Assembly (NCBI GenBank): GCA_009921765.1 | Contig: RFXC01000190.1 | Span: 1 to 8,134, forward strand | DNA from: Betaproteobacteria bacterium | GTDB lineage: Bacteria > Pseudomonadota > Gammaproteobacteria > Burkholderiales > Burkholderiaceae | DNA length: 8,134 nucleotides | Direction: 5' to 3' | Shown: in pieces, positions 7,290-8,134 of the stretch | Layout: each line of letters starts with the position of its first letter | How positions within the stretch are numbered: position 1 is the stretch's first letter | Notes under the pieces: generated by a model | Seen by the model: the letters and a program-made list of their open reading frames with translations, nothing else | Databases searched by the model: none | Told to the model about the DNA's origin: nothing | Program-made: the position numbers and the translations under genes

Positions 7290-8134
7290 ATGCCGGAGGC
7301 GCGGACCGGCTTGAGGTACAGCTGTTTGCGGGCGCCGACACCAACAACGGCACGGCGATTGCGCTGGGTGCGGGCGGAAACGTTGCCGCAGCAGTGCCCG
7401 GGCCAGTGGGGAGCAGTCCGGCGACCATTGCGGCTGCGCCGACGCTGCGGGTGCCCCAGTCCGTCACGTTCGACAGCGTGGCAGGCGTCAGCAACGATCT
7501 GGTCTTTCCGGTCTACACCCTGACGGCCGGGAGCCAAGCGGTCACGCTCAACCTGAGCGTTCAGTCGGGAACGTTGAGCGCTTCAAATGGCGACAATGTC
7601 ACCGTGACCGGCTCGGGCGCGTCGGCGATCACGCTGAGCGGCACGGCATCAGCGCTCAACGCCTTCCTGTCGACGGCGGGTCGGCTTCAGTACGCCGCGG
7701 CTGAAGCGGATCAGACACTGACCCTTGAGGCGGTCACGAGCGCGGGTCGTGCGGTCACCTCGATGGCATTGAGGACGCTCGGCAACAGCGGCTCTGGCAT
7801 CACGCCGTTGTTGCGCCCGCCCGCGACGGTGCCGGCAGTGGTGGGTCAGGCCTCCAATCTGGTGTTTGGCGCCAGCACGATCACCGCACCCGGCAGTTTT
7901 ACCTGGGGCAACGGCAGTCTGGTTCTCGAAGCCGCATCCGGACAGTTTGCGGCCGTGTCGTCCACAGACACCGGCGGGCCGGTGACCGCAACGCTTGAGC
8001 TCTCGGGTCGACGCCTGTTGCTGTCGGGCTCGGTCAGTGCGTTGAATGGGTATCTCGCCAAAGCCGGTTCAGTTCGATTTACGCCAGCCACGGCGAATAC
8101 GTCAGTCACCGCCACGCTGTCGTTTGCCGAAGGT
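7163..8134 (+). CDS. Frameshifted continuation of the giant adhesin, 3'-partial, in the -1 frame
   Basis: From 7163-7190 onward the -1 frame (codons in phase with 7190) reads without a stop to the right edge, 315 codons counted from 7190. The product is rich in Val, Thr, Ala, Ser and Gly, lacks cysteine, and begins with strand-like sequence such as ISAVSVDGATVTLVGAS. It carries two copies of a repeat of about 121-129 residues. It keeps the GC-rich third positions of the upstream gene, so it is real coding sequence. It overlaps the false tail of the upstream frame (about 7190-7289). An ATG in this frame at 7118 has no ribosome binding site, and the residues after it are His/Arg-rich and out of phase, so it is probably not a true start. 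The most economical reading is that this is the same gene as the upstream frame, separated by a one-base loss or its equivalent. The repeats resemble the cadherin-like or immunoglobulin-like modules found towards the C-terminus of giant adhesins; that assignment is tentative. Confidence 0.75.
7490..8134 (+). repeat. Two tandem repeat modules of about 121-129 residues, second one cut by the window edge
   Basis: In the -1 frame, module 1 begins at 7490 (SNDLVF) and module 2 at 7853 (SNLVF), 121 codons apart. A conserved core recurs at 7634 (LSGTASALNAFLSTAG) and 8021 (LSGSVSALNGYLAKAG), 129 codons apart, so module 2 has about eight extra residues in its middle. Both cores continue with a strand pair (RLQYAAA and VRFTPA) and a Thr/Leu-rich strand. 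Ten of the 16 core residues are identical. The arrangement 'LSG...ALN.fL..aG.l.y.pa' is, from memory, common in tandem beta-sandwich modules of giant bacterial adhesins. Its presence in two related copies is the strongest evidence that this frame is translated. Confidence 0.65.

Noticed and set aside
7290..7523. Small + strand frame whose ATG directly follows the 7287 stop (TGAATG)
   Set aside because: Its product is Arg/Pro/Cys-rich, unlike the surrounding protein, and it overlaps the convincing -1 frame. The stop-start contact is coincidental.
1..8134. A multi-gene defence, secretion or metabolic system
   Set aside because: Only one gene is present. No transporter, toxin, immunity, nuclease or regulatory gene can be read on either strand.

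Overview
The window lies entirely inside one very large gene on the + strand. It encodes the middle and later part of a giant filamentous, beta-helical surface adhesin. Neither end of the gene is present: the reading frame is already open at base 3, and coding sequence runs off the right edge at 8134. No second gene, RNA gene, mobile element, CRISPR array, promoter or terminator can be supported. The DNA is GC-rich with a strong preference for G or C at third codon positions. Together with the adhesin type, this suggests a beta-proteobacterium, perhaps Burkholderiales or a relative; that is inference, because no taxonomic marker gene is present.

Layout, with residue 1 set arbitrarily to the Met codon at 12: (a) 3-1196, parallel beta-helix-like rungs and a region resembling the large 'leukotoxin LktA family filamentous adhesin' proteins (recognised from memory); (b) 1197-1676, a tryptophan-, lysine- and aspartate-rich stretch that looks like a folded insertion; (c) 1677-2360, beta-helix rungs; (d) 2361-2910, a second insertion with a probable alpha-helical part; (e) 2911-6920, a long and increasingly Ala/Gly/Ser-rich beta-helix with many rungs of the G-D-V/I/L type; (f) 6921-7160, an Asn/Ser/Thr/Gly-rich linker; (g) from about 7190 to the right edge, a differently built region holding two copies of a repeat of about 121-129 residues.

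The most notable observation is a reading-frame break between (f) and (g). The long frame meets a stop at 7287-7289, but its last 30 or so residues look non-native. The -1 frame instead gives a clean, adhesin-like, stop-free translation from about 7163-7190 to the end of the window. The gene is therefore frameshifted, by real mutation, sequence error or (less likely) recoding, and the two reading frames should be read as one ancestral protein. Apart from this, the window shows one giant adhesin and not a multi-gene system.
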